This document shows, one piece after another, positions 35,009 to 46,592 of a DNA stretch of 64,000 nt (position 1 is the stretch's first letter; every line of letters starts with the position of its first letter). The position numbers and the translations under genes are program-made. Source of the stretch: Cryptomeria japonica. Its lineage: Eukaryota; Streptophyta; Pinopsida; Cupressales; Cupressaceae. Location of the stretch: positions 141,517,872 through 141,581,871 of the forward strand of contig NC_081413.1 in assembly GCF_030272615.1 (NCBI RefSeq), read 5' to 3'. The notes under the pieces are model-generated. The model ran no database searches. It had not been told where the DNA came from and saw nothing but the letters and a program-made list of their open reading frames with translations.

Positions 35009-35500
35009 ATGTTACTAGATGCAGGTAGGTCTAATGAACTATGGTCTATGGAATTTGATGGGAGTTGTTCATCTTCTGGATTAGGGGTTGGGGTCGTTTT
35101 GATACCTCCCCGTGGAAAGGTCATTCCTTATTCTTTCAAGTTGGAATTCCAAAACATGAATAATACGATCGAATATGAGGCCTTACTATTAGGACTGGCT
35201 GAAGCAAAGAGGTTGCAAATCAAAATGTTGAAGGTGAGAGGTGATGCAGAACTTATTGTTAAGCAGGTGAGGGGCTTATTTGTGGTAAAAAATGAGAGAT
35301 TGAGACACTATAGGAATTGTGTTTGGGATGAGATTGAAGCCTTTGATGCTTTTTCAATTGAAGCCATTCCTAGGGAGTTTAATTCGAAGATAGATTCTTT
35401 GGCAGTATATGCGGCCTTACTGGTTCCACACCTAGATTTCACAATCGACACTTATAGGGTTGAACTAGTTTATAGACCTAGTATGCCAGATAATTCTTAA
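35009..35500 (+). pseudogene. Additional (archaeal-like) RNase H domain ahead of RT
   Basis: The sequence has the three acids of RNase H in order: MEFDGSCSSSGLGVGVVL, NNTIEYEALLLGLAEA and VRGDAELIVKQVRG. The style is that of cellular or archaeal-type RNase H (RVT_3), different from the Gypsy RT-linked RNase H found further on at about 36840-37160. Tat/Ogre-type elements are known for such a second domain. Here it sits between protease and RT. The frame is open for 163 codons; a TAG just upstream (about 34998) and a TAA at its end cut it off from its neighbours. Confidence 0.8.
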
Positions 35501-35569
35501 TCCTAGCAGGTGTTTGAAAATGATAAATAGATTCAGAACTTTCTGCAATGTGCTAATATTTTTACATCC

Positions 35570-37250
35570 TTGTTTTATGAGGGATCAAAGACAAGTTGTA
35601 AAGAGTTTTCTCCCGATACACTAGAAGAAGTACATGATGGGATGTTGCAGTTAAAAGGGAATACAATTCCAAAGGGTTTAGTTTCTCTTGAACGTCTTTT
35701 TGACAAGAAAGATGGATATGTTAAGCAAAGAGATAAGGAAGCTCCTGTAGTTCAAAGCTTTAGGGAGTATGAGCAAATTAACATTGGTACCAATAAGGAT
35801 CCTAAATTTGTTAATTTGGGAAAATGTTCTTCTGAAGTGGAAAGAAGGAAGTTCATTGATTTGCTGGTTGAGTTTAAAGATGTTTTTGCATGGAGTTATG
35901 ATGATTTGAAGAACTTTAGTGATGCTAAGTTTCAACATCAAATTCCTTTGAAACCAGGTTTTAATCCATTCCGACAAAAGTTAAGAAATTTTAATCCAAA
36001 GGTAGCAGAAGCAATTTATCATGAGGTTGACAAGATGTTGAAGGCCCGAATTATTTATCCTCTACATCATTCTACCTGGATTGTGAACATAGTTCCTGGT
36101 CGAAAGAAAAACAGTGAGATACGAATCTGTGTTGATTTTAGAAACTTAAATCAAGCAAGTTTGAAAGATAATTATCCCCTACCTGCGATGGATCATATTT
36201 TACAAATTGTTTCCGAGTCGGAGATGATGTCTATGTTGGATGGTTTCTCTGGTATAATCAGATTAGTGTCATGGAGCAAGATCAACACAAGACAACCTTC
36301 ATAACTCTCTGGGGTACCTTTGCGTATAACAGGATGCCTTTCGGGTTGATTAATGCAAGAGCAACTTTTAAAAGGGCGATGGATCTTTCCTTTGGACATT
36401 TGAGGGATAAGATTATTGTGGTGTATTTAGATGATTTAACTGTTTTCTCCAAAAAAAGGAAGCATCATGTGCGGGATTTGAGAAAGGTTCTAGTGAGATG
36501 TAGAGAGCATGGGGTATCCTTAAACCCTAAAAAGTCCATTTTTGGTGTCACGGAAGGAAAAATTCTGGGACATATCGTTTCACAGGAGAGAGTAAAAGTT
36601 GATCCATAGAGGGTAAAGGCAATACAACAGCTTAGTCTCCCCTCAAATAGAAATGGAGTGAGATCCTTCTTTGGATAGGTGAACTTCTTAAGGCATTTCA
36701 TTCCTGATTTTATTGAAACTACCAAATACATTGTGAATATGATGAGTGAAAAGGTAGCCTTTAAGTGGAATGAAGCTGGCAGAAAAGCTTTCGAAGAGAT
36801 TAAGAAGGCAATTGCACAAGTGCCTACCCTGGTAAACCCAAACTTTAATAAGGACTTTATTATTTATTGTTATGCATCAGAACATACTATGTCCGGGATT
36901 TTGGTACAAAAAGGTGAAGATAATGAGGAGGTGCTGATTTCCTTTATGAGTATTCCCCTGAAGAAACATGAGTTGAAGTACTCACTGATAGAGAAGCAGC
37001 CTTATGTGGTGGTAAAAGCCATGAAGCAATTCTGGTATTATATACTTCAGTCACATGCGATTATTTTTGTTCCCAATTATGTAGTAAAGGCTGTTTTAAC
37101 TCAACAAGATGTTGGCATCAATAATAGAGCATCTTGGGTCTCCAAGATACAAGAATTCAATTTAGATATCAAGCCCACTAAACTAGTCAGAGGACAAGGC
37201 CTCTGTACATTGATGGCAGAGAATGAGTCCAATGAGGAGGATAGTTTACC
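35570..37250 (+). pseudogene. Gypsy reverse transcriptase and RNase H
   Basis: RT motifs follow in order: FAWSYDDLKNF; IRICVDFRNLNQASLKDNYP; SMLDGFSG; FGLINARATFKRAMD; and the catalytic YLDDLTVFS near 36427. One T is missing at about 36255, right after SMLDGFSG, so the frame shifts. TAG stops at 36607 and 36676 (SFFG-stop-VNFLRHFIPD) follow. The RNase H part reads FIIYCYASEHTMSGILVQ, with one catalytic Asp replaced by Tyr-Ala context, then KKHELKYSLIEKQPYVVVKA. Confidence 0.88.
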
Positions 37251-38520
37251 TTTAACCCTATTCGTTGATCATCGGGATTCTTGGTTCACCAATGTGGTGT
37301 ATTATCTTACATATGGAGACTGTCTAGATCATCTCTCTCCCAGGGAAAAAAGGAATTTGAGGTTGAAAGTTGCAAAGTATGTTATCTCTAATAACATATT
37401 GTACAAGAAAGGTTTAGATGGCACTTTCCTCCGATGTGTGGATAAACCACACCAAGAAGCTCTATTGAAAACTTTCCATAATGAAGCATGCGGGGGCCAC
37501 TTTTCCTCTACAGTTACTGCATACAAAATCATGAGAAACTATTACTATTGGCCAGGGATGTTATGAGATACATATGCCTGGGTGGCGAGGTGTGAGAAAT
37601 GCAAGCTATTTACAGGTAAACCCCAGTTGGTCGCCTTGCCTTTGAGGCCCATGGTAATTGAAGAACCGTTTAAGCAGTGGGGACTAGATTTTATTGGTCC
37701 TTTGAACCCCATTTCTAGTGCGGGGCACACTCACATATTAACAGCAACAGATTATTTCACTAAGTGGGTGGAAGCTATCCCCATAAAGAAAACTACCTCA
37801 GAAATTGTGTGTACATTCCTTAAGGAGAATATTCTTGTCAGGTTTGGAGTCCCTAAGAAAATAGTCACAGATAATGCATCAAATTTCTCTTCATCAGAGT
37901 TGAGCTTATTTTTCTATGATGACGGAATTTCTTTGGCACATGCTTCTGATTATTATCTGCAGGGTAACGGTCAAGTAGAATCAAGTAACAAGAGTTTGAT
38001 CAACATCATGAGAAAGTTGGTCAGTGAAAATTTCAGGGATTGGCATAAGAAGCTACATGAAGCACTATGGGCAGATCAAACTTCACCAAAACGAGCCATA
38101 GGAATGTCACCATTTGAGCTGGTATATGGTATTGGCGTACAACTCTCTCTTCCTTTGGAATTAGCGGATTCTAAACTATAGACGGTGATAAAAGATGCAT
38201 TTTTCCAGAGCTCTCTTGAAAAACGAATCATGTACTTAACCAAGATTGAAGAAGAAAGGGAGAAGCTAGTTGACAAGATTACAAACCATCAGATGAGGGT
38301 TAAAAAGATTTTTGATCAGCGAGCAAGGCCCAGAAAGTTCATGAAAGGGGACCTGGTGTTATTATGGGATAAAATGAGGGAACCAAAAGGTGCTCATGGC
38401 AAATTTGAATCGCTTTGGAAGGGGCCTTATGTGATTCACAAAGTAAAGGGGCCCAATTCTTTTAAACTTGCTTACCAGGATGGTTTTGAACTTCCCCTAT
38501 CTTTAATGGGTAGGACTTAA
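37251..38520 (+). pseudogene. Gypsy integrase
   Basis: An H2C2 zinc domain (HNEACGGHFS, then CEKC) is interrupted by a TGA at 37564. The core shows LDFIGPLNPISSAGHTHIL, VTDNASNFSSSELS and GNGQVESSNKSLINIMRK, which supply the D,D,E residues. A TAG at 38179 precedes the C-terminal part, which ends WKGPYVIHKVKGPNSFKLA, typical of plant Gypsy integrases. Confidence 0.88.
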
Positions 38521-38701
38521 AATTGTATCAATTGTAAACAGGCATCCCCTGTTAGTTTGTACATACTTTTTTTTTGTGTTGTGTTAGTCTAGGTGTGTCC
38601 ATTTTTGTTGAGTTGAACCTTAGTCAGTTATGCTGCAAAACTAGAGATCTTGTGATTCTTTGCTAGGTACTTTACAAGTCCCAGTCCCCATGTAGAGCCA
38701 T
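38521..38701 (+). other. Gypsy 3' non-coding region
   Basis: A short gap between integrase and 3' LTR. No clear polypurine tract adjoins the LTR at 38702; the nearest sequence, CAGTCCCCATGTAGAGCCAT, is not purine-rich. The tract has either mutated or lies further upstream. Confidence 0.6.
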
Positions 38702-39086
38702 TGTTGGGCCCATATAAAATTTCCATTCCATATGTGTCCTTGTTTGAAGTAATGCTTATCTAATTCATTGGTCAAGAAATTTGCTTAAAATTTTGCTCAT
38801 GTAATTCGGTCATTGTTAAGTTTCACTACGTTGAAATTGAACCTTGAACTTGAACATTTTTGGTTCAAGGTTCAAAGTTCAATAGGTGTTGTTTTGAATA
38901 TTTTTCCTCCTGTGCCATTTTTAGTTTTACTAGTCCTTGTCGACATTTTGCATTCTCTGAACCTTGAACTTGAACCTTTTTGGTTCAAGGTTTAAAGTTC
39001 AAGATTTGTCAGGTTAGTGTTGTGTTGCGATGGTTTCACAAGGGTCAAAGTTTTATGTATAGGTTTCTTGGAAGACATGTGACTTG

Positions 39087-39094
39087 CCACGTGG
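39087..39094. promoter_or_regulatory. G-box palindrome in the 3' LTR
   Basis: CCACGTGG is a plant bZIP/bHLH site core. In the 5' LTR the same place reads CCACATGG, a single G-to-A change. It lies between the palindromes and the LTR ORF. Confidence 0.4.
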
Positions 39095-39569
39095 TGACGG
39101 CGCAAACTTTTAGAACATGATAAACGACCGCTGAGGGGAGGAATATTCTTTCTTCAATGATTTGAAATCTACCATTTATGGAAAGTATGTGTGAGGATCC
39201 GTTGTGTCAGAAGTGAAGTGACTTAACATTTAAGGCATGCTTCAGCGTAATCATTTCAAAGTAAGGTCACACGAATGAAGAGTAATGAAGGCAACTTTTA
39301 GTAATGATGGGTAAGATTTTCTCAGCTTTAAAACTAAGTAGTTGTCTTGTTGGGATTATTATTTTCTTGAGAAGATTTTGAGAAGGAGTTTTCGAAGTCA
39401 GAGAAATAGGTTGCGATAGAGGTTTACAAAGGATAGAGGAAGGTATGTTCAACAACTTTCTAAATTACTGAAGTTTATTTTAAAGATCTGGGTATTTTGT
39501 TAGTTGCTTGTTTCTGTTTCCACTTTCTTTCTTTGCTTGGGATTAATTGGGGAAAACCACAAACTAAAC

Positions 39570-42385
39570 ATGAGGCCTATTTTGCCCAAATTGATGAGCT
39601 CATCTTTCCTTGTAAGCTCTTTACTAGAGTTAGGTGATACAACATTAGTTCAGCTGGATTTAGATGTTTTTCTAGAAAGAGTAAAGAATTCAGCTGTAGA
39701 CCCCATGATGAGAGATATAGCATAGAGTGGATTATTAGAAGCAACCACCTTTCCCAAAGCTTCTCCTTGCCCTGAGTTAGTCTTAGAATGTATGAATCAT
39801 TATGACAAGGGTAATAGATGCATAAGGAAAAATGATGGTGAAGTCTTGTTGTCCATTGATAGATAGACAGTAATGGCAGCCATGGGTATTCCACAATGGG
39901 AACCCTATGAAGATTGGACCATTGGTAAATCCTACGGAATTTTCTCTGAGAAAAAGCAGTATTATAAAACTGTTATTGCACAGGATTGGCTCCTAAGATT
40001 CCAAAAAGGGGGCTCGAGGCTGCCGAGACCTCTAACCTGTGAACATTTAATTCCTACAATCCAAGACTTGGTAATACTGTTGAGCAGGGTAAAGGGTAAT
40101 TCCCACTCTTTTTACTGGGAGGAGTGGATGTATTTCTTCATCCAAATCACTCTAGATAGAAGTTAGTTCATCGACTAGGGAACTGTCATTGCTGAAAGGT
40201 TACATGAAGGTTTGAGTAATTATCTAGGAATGCCTAATTTTTGTATGTCATCCTATCTGTTATATATGCTTGCCTGTGTGAGAGAATGGTCTAGGTTGTC
40301 TCATGTAAAATGGGTTCAAGGCATGAGAATTTATAAGAATCATCCTAATTTGACTTTAAAAGGGCATGTTGATGATTATCTCTGTTGGAATGATGTTTTC
40401 ATTGGAAGGCTGACCTTTGAATTATAGGGTAACTTGCATAGAAGAATGTATGTAGAAGCAGTTGAGCTTGTTAACATATATGGCAATTTCTTTATACAGT
40501 TCAGCCAGTTCACTTACCTAAGAGTTGGAGGATTTAAAGGTGAACCCTTTAGACTACCCAGGTACGTTTCAGACTCCTGCATTTTGATCGAGGTTTCTAG
40601 ACAGCTTTCTTATTTTGCAAAATATTATGGTGAGGACTCCGACACAAGTGGGATTTTTCCCATTGATTTAGGCCATTTTAGTTGTAGGTCAGTCTCTGAT
40701 GCACTGAATCATGAATTGGAATTTAAAAGGTTTCATTTGAAGACCTTTGTGAAAAGGGATAACTTTGATAGTAAGGGTTTCATTGCTCAGTATGTGAAAA
40801 GATGGTGCCTGATCAGCATGTTCCTCAGTTGGAGGATTATTGGGAGGATTGCCAGGATGAATTTGAAGTATGGAGAAGGAGTTGGTCCAGATTAACTTTG
40901 AAACAAATTCATGACATGAAATTGGCAATGGATACCTCGATTGTCACCACCGATGATGAATACATACTTGATTCAAAGTTTATGAAGCGGGTCCATGATG
41001 AACCTCTTCCAGAAGTGGATTGGAGCAAGAAGATGGGGGATAGTATTTAGACACGCACCTTCAGTGTAATTCACAAGATGAAAAATTGGCTTAGGAGTTA
41101 CCGATTTCATCCGATACGAGTAACTAGTTCAAGAAGCAAAAGTGGAAAGAGGAGTACCGCAAGTAAAACTTCTATTTTGACTAACATTCCCATTTCTGAT
41201 GTAGGAAAAGGATCGTCAAGAATTAAAGAAGAGAAACCTGACATTGGGGTTGAGCTTTCTATTGCTGGTTGAGTGACCACGTCAAGGTCCAAGAAGAGTT
41301 TCTAGCCGCCAACTTCTCATCCCATTCTGGATTTGGATGCAGAGGAAACACTGTGCAAGATGACATCCCCTATTTCCGAAGTAGACAAGGTTTCAATTGA
41401 CATAGATACTATTTTCCAGGAGCTAGGGACACTCAAAATCCAGTCTCATATAGACCATGCCACAACACCATCCTCAGCAGGATTTCCACCCATTCCTTCA
41501 AAAGAACTGACTCTAGCACCAAAATGGTTAAGTTATTCAATCACCAGGAAAAGGAATATGGTTCTGATTTCAGTATCAATGGAGGACGCTGTGAGTAAAT
41601 GTCTGGGAAGGTCTAAAAAGCCGAAAAAGTTAAAAAAGGAGGCTATGATTGATTTTGATGAGAGCACGAAGCATTGGACTGTAGACATTGCTAGATCTGA
41701 TTCCAACAAAGATGCTGCTACGGCTTCAGAAGCACACTACGTTGTTGAACGAATTGATTTGGGGGTCGGAACTAGAGCCGTAGATGTGAAGCATCTAGAG
41801 ACTTTGACTAAACGAATTATCTCCCGTACTTGGAAGGATGAGAGAGACAAGGCTGAGTTGAAACAAAGTTTAACGCAAATGACCCAATATATTCATGCTT
41901 TGCAGAACAACCCAATACCATTGTCCCAACATTCAGGACCATTTAGTCCAAAATCACCTAGCAATCAAAAATTATTGGATGAAGTTCAACGAAACAAGAT
42001 GATTGCCGAGGTTTTCTCAGAATGGCTCACCTTGATCATGCATCAGGCAACTAATTACATAACGGATTTGGTCCAGATTTTCAAAGATGCCAATGAGGTC
42101 ACCAAAGCATTGGACTCCAACTTGGTCTCGTGGCAGAAGGAGAAATGTAAGTGGGTTGTGATTTCAAAATAGATGCGTGATATTCAACGTTATGGTCTAA
42201 TGAACTTTCTTGCTAAGAATCAAGTGTCGGGATTAAATGAAGATGTAATGTTTATTTGTAAGGAGAGTATTGAGTGGCACAACCAAATTATTGAACAGAG
42301 TTATAATGAGTTGACCAGTCTGCGTGGTGAATTAATGACCTTAAGGGCGACCATGCAGAAGGACTTACACTACGTGGATGTCTAA
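39570..42385 (+). pseudogene. LTR-encoded ORF, copy B
   Basis: This matches copy A throughout, starting at the second methionine (MRPILPKLMSSS, about 39570), because the first ATG reads GGG here. In-frame stops occur at 39723, 39864, 40167 and 40425, then one base is missing at about 40798 (AAGAAG to AAAG), shifting the frame for the rest. Further stops at 41048, about 41270 and 42171. Those at 39723, 39864 and 42171 replace CAG in copy A. Stops near 41048 and 41270 are shared with copy A, so they predate insertion or mark a real boundary such as a spliced or suppressed stop. Function is unknown. Confidence 0.75.
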
Positions 42386-43442
42386 TTACTTAAAGAAGAT
42401 AGCGAAACCAGTTTAGCAGCCACATCAGATAACTCAAGATGGAGAACTCCTTGTCCATGGAAGACTTTACGAGGATCTCAAAAGTGGAATCGATGCTCAT
42501 TGTTTGTCTCGATCACTTGGATTCCCACAGAGATAAAGTGCAGATGGTGAACAAAAAGAAGGAGCTCTGGAAGTAGAGAGTAATTCATATCTGTTTGCCA
42601 CACGTAACTGTAATCCAGGAGTTTTCAAAAGTGCATTGAGAGTTGAGCGCGACGAAGGTAGTGGTGGTGTCTGTTCAAGACACCAACCCGAGTGATCACA
42701 ACAAAACTGAGCAGACGTAATGACTAGCACTTCTGGCAGTTGTTTGCCAGCGAGTCTAGTTATTTTCCTTAGTTTTAGTTATACAGTTAGGGTTGCTTTC
42801 TATTAACTCTTATGAGTTAATTTTACTTTGGTTAAAAGGAACTATTGGATTTGGTGACCTATAAATATGTTTTGTAATGACTTTGAAGGGGTTCACTAAG
42901 TTTTTGAAAAGACTATCTTTAGGATTGGCTAAAATCATTTTTGTGTATGTAGAAAGTGGATGACCATCAATGAATGCAAAATCTTGTTAACAACTATTTT
43001 TGGTTTCAAATCTGTGTGTTTGATATTTGAAGTTTGACTTCTGTGTAAATCTATTTCGAAGAAGGGGTTGTTATACTTTCTATGTGTGCAGAAAACTATT
43101 GGCAAATTTCATCTTTATAAGCTTTTCATTTTGTTTTAGTGTTCATATGAAGTTTGTCGGCTTTATATACAAAGTTATATATGGATCAGTGCTTGCATTC
43201 ATTTTGTATTGACTGGTGTATGCAATTTCCTTTAAGTGCTTTCTGGTGAAAAACATTCTATTGATTGTATGTAATTTGGAGCCGAACAAATATTTACTAG
43301 AGGGAGTTGTACCTTAATTTAGAGGTTAATCAATATAATGATTTTCCAACTGTTTGGTAGAAAGTTTGTTTGGCTTTCTATGACCCATAGTGCTTGAAGA
43401 TTAAACAAATAAGGAAAGACAAATCTGTTTACCAACACCTAA

Positions 43443-44600
43443 TAAAAAACATTCTCCAAAATAAAAAGGATAAAACTATAAGATGAAAAGGATGAGTTGT
43501 TTTGGTGTGCTATTTCATGAGGTAAATTGTTAGTGACAATGGGTTACCACATTCAAAATGAGGTTAATAGAAATTCAAATGTCTGAGATATTTGTGCTGG
43601 AATTCATATGTTCTTCCCAAAGCACAATCTTTTTTATCGGTACATAGTAGAATTTTGATGGTTGATCACCTCCAGTTAAATGGGATACAAGGTCCAAGTA
43701 TTTGCCTCTTGTGTAAGGAAAACATTGAAACAACCAATGACATACTTTTTATTTGTCTTTATGCTAAAACATTTTGGGACCGGCTACTAACTGCATTAGG
43801 ATGGACATGTGTTAGACAAAACTCTCTATTGGATTTTCTGCAGAGGTGACAACATAACGACAAAAAGAATGTTTGGAGTGATAGATGGATCTTAGCCTCA
43901 TTCATGCTAGTATGACATCTTTGAAAAGAGAGAAACGAAAGGGTTTTTTGAGACAAAGGAATGTTGGTTAAGGAAATTTTGATAAAAATAGAATAAGGTA
44001 TAACTGAGGTGGCAAACTCAAATCAAAAGTTTAAAAACAATTTATATTTCACCTCTTGGGACTCAAATATTCAAAAGAGGTGGGGTAGGTTAATATCACC
44101 AATGGTATTGGCCCCTAGAAAAGGTGCAATTAGGAAGAATGTGCAATAGATATTTCTAGTTCAAGCTAGGATGAAATTAAATTTTGGTGAAGCAGCTTGG
44201 GATAATCCAGGAGTGGTAGGAGCAAGATATATTTTAAAGAATGAGAGAGGGCAATGTGTATGGGCTCTAGCTAGGAAAGCAAATGTGACTACTAATAATG
44301 AAGTGAAATTTGAAGCCTTAGAATATGGTCTAATTCTATATATATAGAAAGGTATCAAAGAAATGGATATAGAAGGAGACTCGCTCATATGTATTAATGT
44401 AATGAACAAAAATGAAGTTCAGAATTAGAAATTAGAAGGATGGTTGAAAATTATTACTAAACAACTTGAACACATAGAAGATGTCTCCATACCACATATT
44501 TATAGGGAGGCTAATTGGATAACCAACAAATTGGCTAACTTGGGTGTCCAAAACTATTGAATATGATCGGGGAAGGAGATTGGTGAGTAAGTCTTGGATG
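43443..44600 (+). pseudogene. LINE fragment: RT zinc-binding and RNase H domains
   Basis: At 43592-43849 the frame reads WNSYVLPKAQSF, then CLLCKENIETTNDILFIC, the zf-RVT pattern of plant LINEs. From about 44150 a second domain reads AAWDNPGVVGARYILKNERG, then EVKFEALEYGL and DIEGDSLICINVM, matching LINE-type RNase H with its D, E and D residues. Several stops separate and interrupt them. The order zf-RVT then RNase H fits the 3' half of an L1-type LINE. The first bases, AATAAAAAAC, may instead belong to the tail of the LINE interrupted at 20006. Confidence 0.7.
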
Positions 44601-45357
44601 TTATTTTATCTGATATAGTGAAAGGACATAAAGGAGATTGATCACAAGGGCTATAGCTTCATAAAGAATCCTCTTGTGCATATTTTTATATCTGAGGTCT
44701 TTGAGAAAGGTCAGTATATCATCAATTGGTTGCACAAAGGATCACAAATAGGATATGTTGAACAGACAGGCTTCAACGATCTATGGATTTTTCCTTATCT
44801 TTTGGTAGTAAGATTGAACATCTTGATATTTGGCATTTTCGACGAGATTTCCAAAAGAATTATGTAGCTTATAAAACAACCATTGAAGAGCTAAGGTGAG
44901 CGCAAGAGTTGAAGATGGAAGGGCAGGTTTGAAGACAAAAAAATGTATAATAGAAATATAAGGGAGGGTTTTCTTTGGTGTGGTGTGTCTTTGTCCAGAG
45001 GAGGAGATAGATTGGCAGTTAAAAAGACTATTTGTGGCTGATGACAAAATTATGCTCCCAACAATAAATAACTAGGGTTTGATTTTCTCAGGGGAGGACA
45101 TTAAGATTGGGTGGGGAAGTGCAATCAGACTAACTGTTTGATAAAATGTTTGAATGACATTTTCACATTGTTGAAATCATTTAAAACTACTTTGATGAAT
45201 GTTTACTTTGAGAATATGAAACTATCATAGTTAATCTTGGTAAGTATCTCATTTTCATTGGATTTGTAATAGATCGATCATTTGCAATGGATTTGCTCTT
45301 AAAAATAGAGTTGTCCCTAACTTGACCCCCAATAGTTAAGCATTGAGCTGTTGACCA
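44601..45357. other. Spacer between LINE fragment and RNL pseudogene
   Basis: Probably the LINE 3' untranslated part at first, then sequence of unknown origin. No domain is seen in any frame and I find no internal repeat. Confidence 0.45.
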
Positions 45358-45710
45358 GCACAAAATTGAATTTAAGCTCTTTCAGTTTTACCCTACATTT
45401 TGTGACTTCAATAAGCTTTCCTATGATCTACAGAGCACTTCACCTAGCACAAAATTGAATTTAAGCACTTTCAATTTTACCCTGTATTTGTGACTTCCAA
45501 TAAGCTTTCCCATGATATGCAGAGCACTATACCCAGCACAAAATTGAATTTAAGCTCTTTCAGTTTTACCTTGTATTTGTGACTTCCAATACGCTTTCCC
45601 ATGATCTAGAGAGAACTTTACCCAGTACAAAATTGAATTTAAGCTCTTTCAGTTTACCCCATATTTGTGGGTTCCAATAAGCTTTCCCATGATCTGCAGA
45701 GCACTTTAAG
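45358..45710 (+). repeat. Four-unit 89-bp tandem repeat carrying a splice acceptor
   Basis: ACAAAATTGAATTTAAG starts at 45360, 45449, 45538 and 45627, an exact 89-bp period. Each unit holds a pyrimidine-rich tract and ends in a version of GATCTGCAG-AGCACTT, which is the intron 3' end plus the first exon bases. Only the last unit leads into the exon at 45700. The matching intron of the copy at 1-96 has one such unit. Confidence 0.88.
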
Positions 45711-46568
45711 GAGAGAGTAATTTACATTGTTGCTTCAAATAGACTAGATCTCATAAGTATCTTGAAGGAGATGTGAAGAAATATTGTTGGTGGCTCAAAA
45801 CCTCATTTTACAAATGTTGAGGATGCACATAATAAATTGGATTCACTAATAAAGTCAATTAAAAAACCCACTCTAGTGGTATTGGATGACATTTGGTCGA
45901 AGCACCACCTAGAAAAACTATTGTTTGAAGAGAAGCACTACAAGATTCTTATAACCACCAGAAATAAAATCGTCATTCTAGAAGGGCCCAAGACGCGCGT
46001 TTATGAGCCACCACCCCTACAGAAGGAGCATGCTATGTCACTTTTTTGCCACTATGCCTTTGGCAAACCTTCCATACCGATTGGTCATGACAAAGAACTG
46101 GTTATAAAGGTGGCTTCCTACTCACAATACCTCCCTGTTCTTTATTTACTTCTCTCTTCAACTATATTCGCTAGGTGTGAATTATTCATTTACTTTGTTC
46201 CTGTGTAGGTGCAACAAACGTGTAATGGTTTTCCACTAGCTCTTAAAGTAATTGGCAGCTCATTGTATGGTGATTTCGATTGTGTTTGGGAACAAGCTGA
46301 GAGAAAACTTTCAGGAGGAGGAGAACCTTTTATGGATGATCACAAAGTTTTTATTTTAAATAAATTAAAAACAAGCATCGATGTGCTAGAGGATAATGAG
46401 AAGCAGTGCTTCTTGGACCTCTGTGCATTCCCACATAGAAAAGCCATTCCTGCAAAGGCATTGCTAGACATTTTGGTTTATGTTTGTTAGAATGAAATCT
46501 GGCCAAGCCAATATGCTTTTATTGAAGTTTGTCATTCACCATCTTTTGGATTTGAAGAATAATCTCGG
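45700..46568 (+). pseudogene. RNL (ADR1-like) NLR pseudogene, NB-ARC part
   Basis: Two exons match the gene at 97-951: 45700-46109 and 46209-46568, split by an intron of 99 bp. Motifs: TLVVLDDIWSKHHLEKLLF (kinase-2), YKILITTRNK (RNBS-B), GFPLALKVIG (GLPL). Disabling changes: a TGA at about 45775 where the paralog has TGG, and an extra T at about 46486 that shifts the frame (TTTGTTAG versus TTCGTAG). The following intron is split by the LTR element at 46593-56575, and no LRR exon is found after 56850. It is dead, though the NB part could still be transcribed. Confidence 0.9.
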
Positions 46569-46587
46569 GTAAGGAGAATTTCTACTT

Positions 46588-46592
46588 ATAGC
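46588..46592. repeat. Target-site duplication of the LTR element (left copy)
   Basis: ATAGC here equals ATAGC at 56576-56580, exactly outside the LTR ends. Confidence 0.92.

Larger units (their letters stand above)
38702..43437 (+). repeat. 3' LTR of the Gypsy element
   Basis: 4,736 bp from TGTTGGGCCC to TTTACCAACA, followed by the target duplication CCTAA at 43438-43442. It repeats the layout of the 5' LTR: TATA-like box, two palindromes, G-box (CCACGTGG at 39087-39094), LTR ORF copy B, and second TATA-like box near 42860. It lacks 28 bp present next to the Copia site in the 5' LTR. Confidence 0.9.

Noticed and set aside
35570-38520. Possible endogenous pararetrovirus (RT with YLDD)
   Set aside because: An integrase, LTRs and a target duplication are present, and no movement protein is seen. 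It is a Gypsy retrotransposon.
43592-43849. Part of the Gypsy 3' LTR or a host zinc-finger gene
   Set aside because: It lies outside the target duplication, and the cysteine pattern with the following RNase H is that of a LINE.
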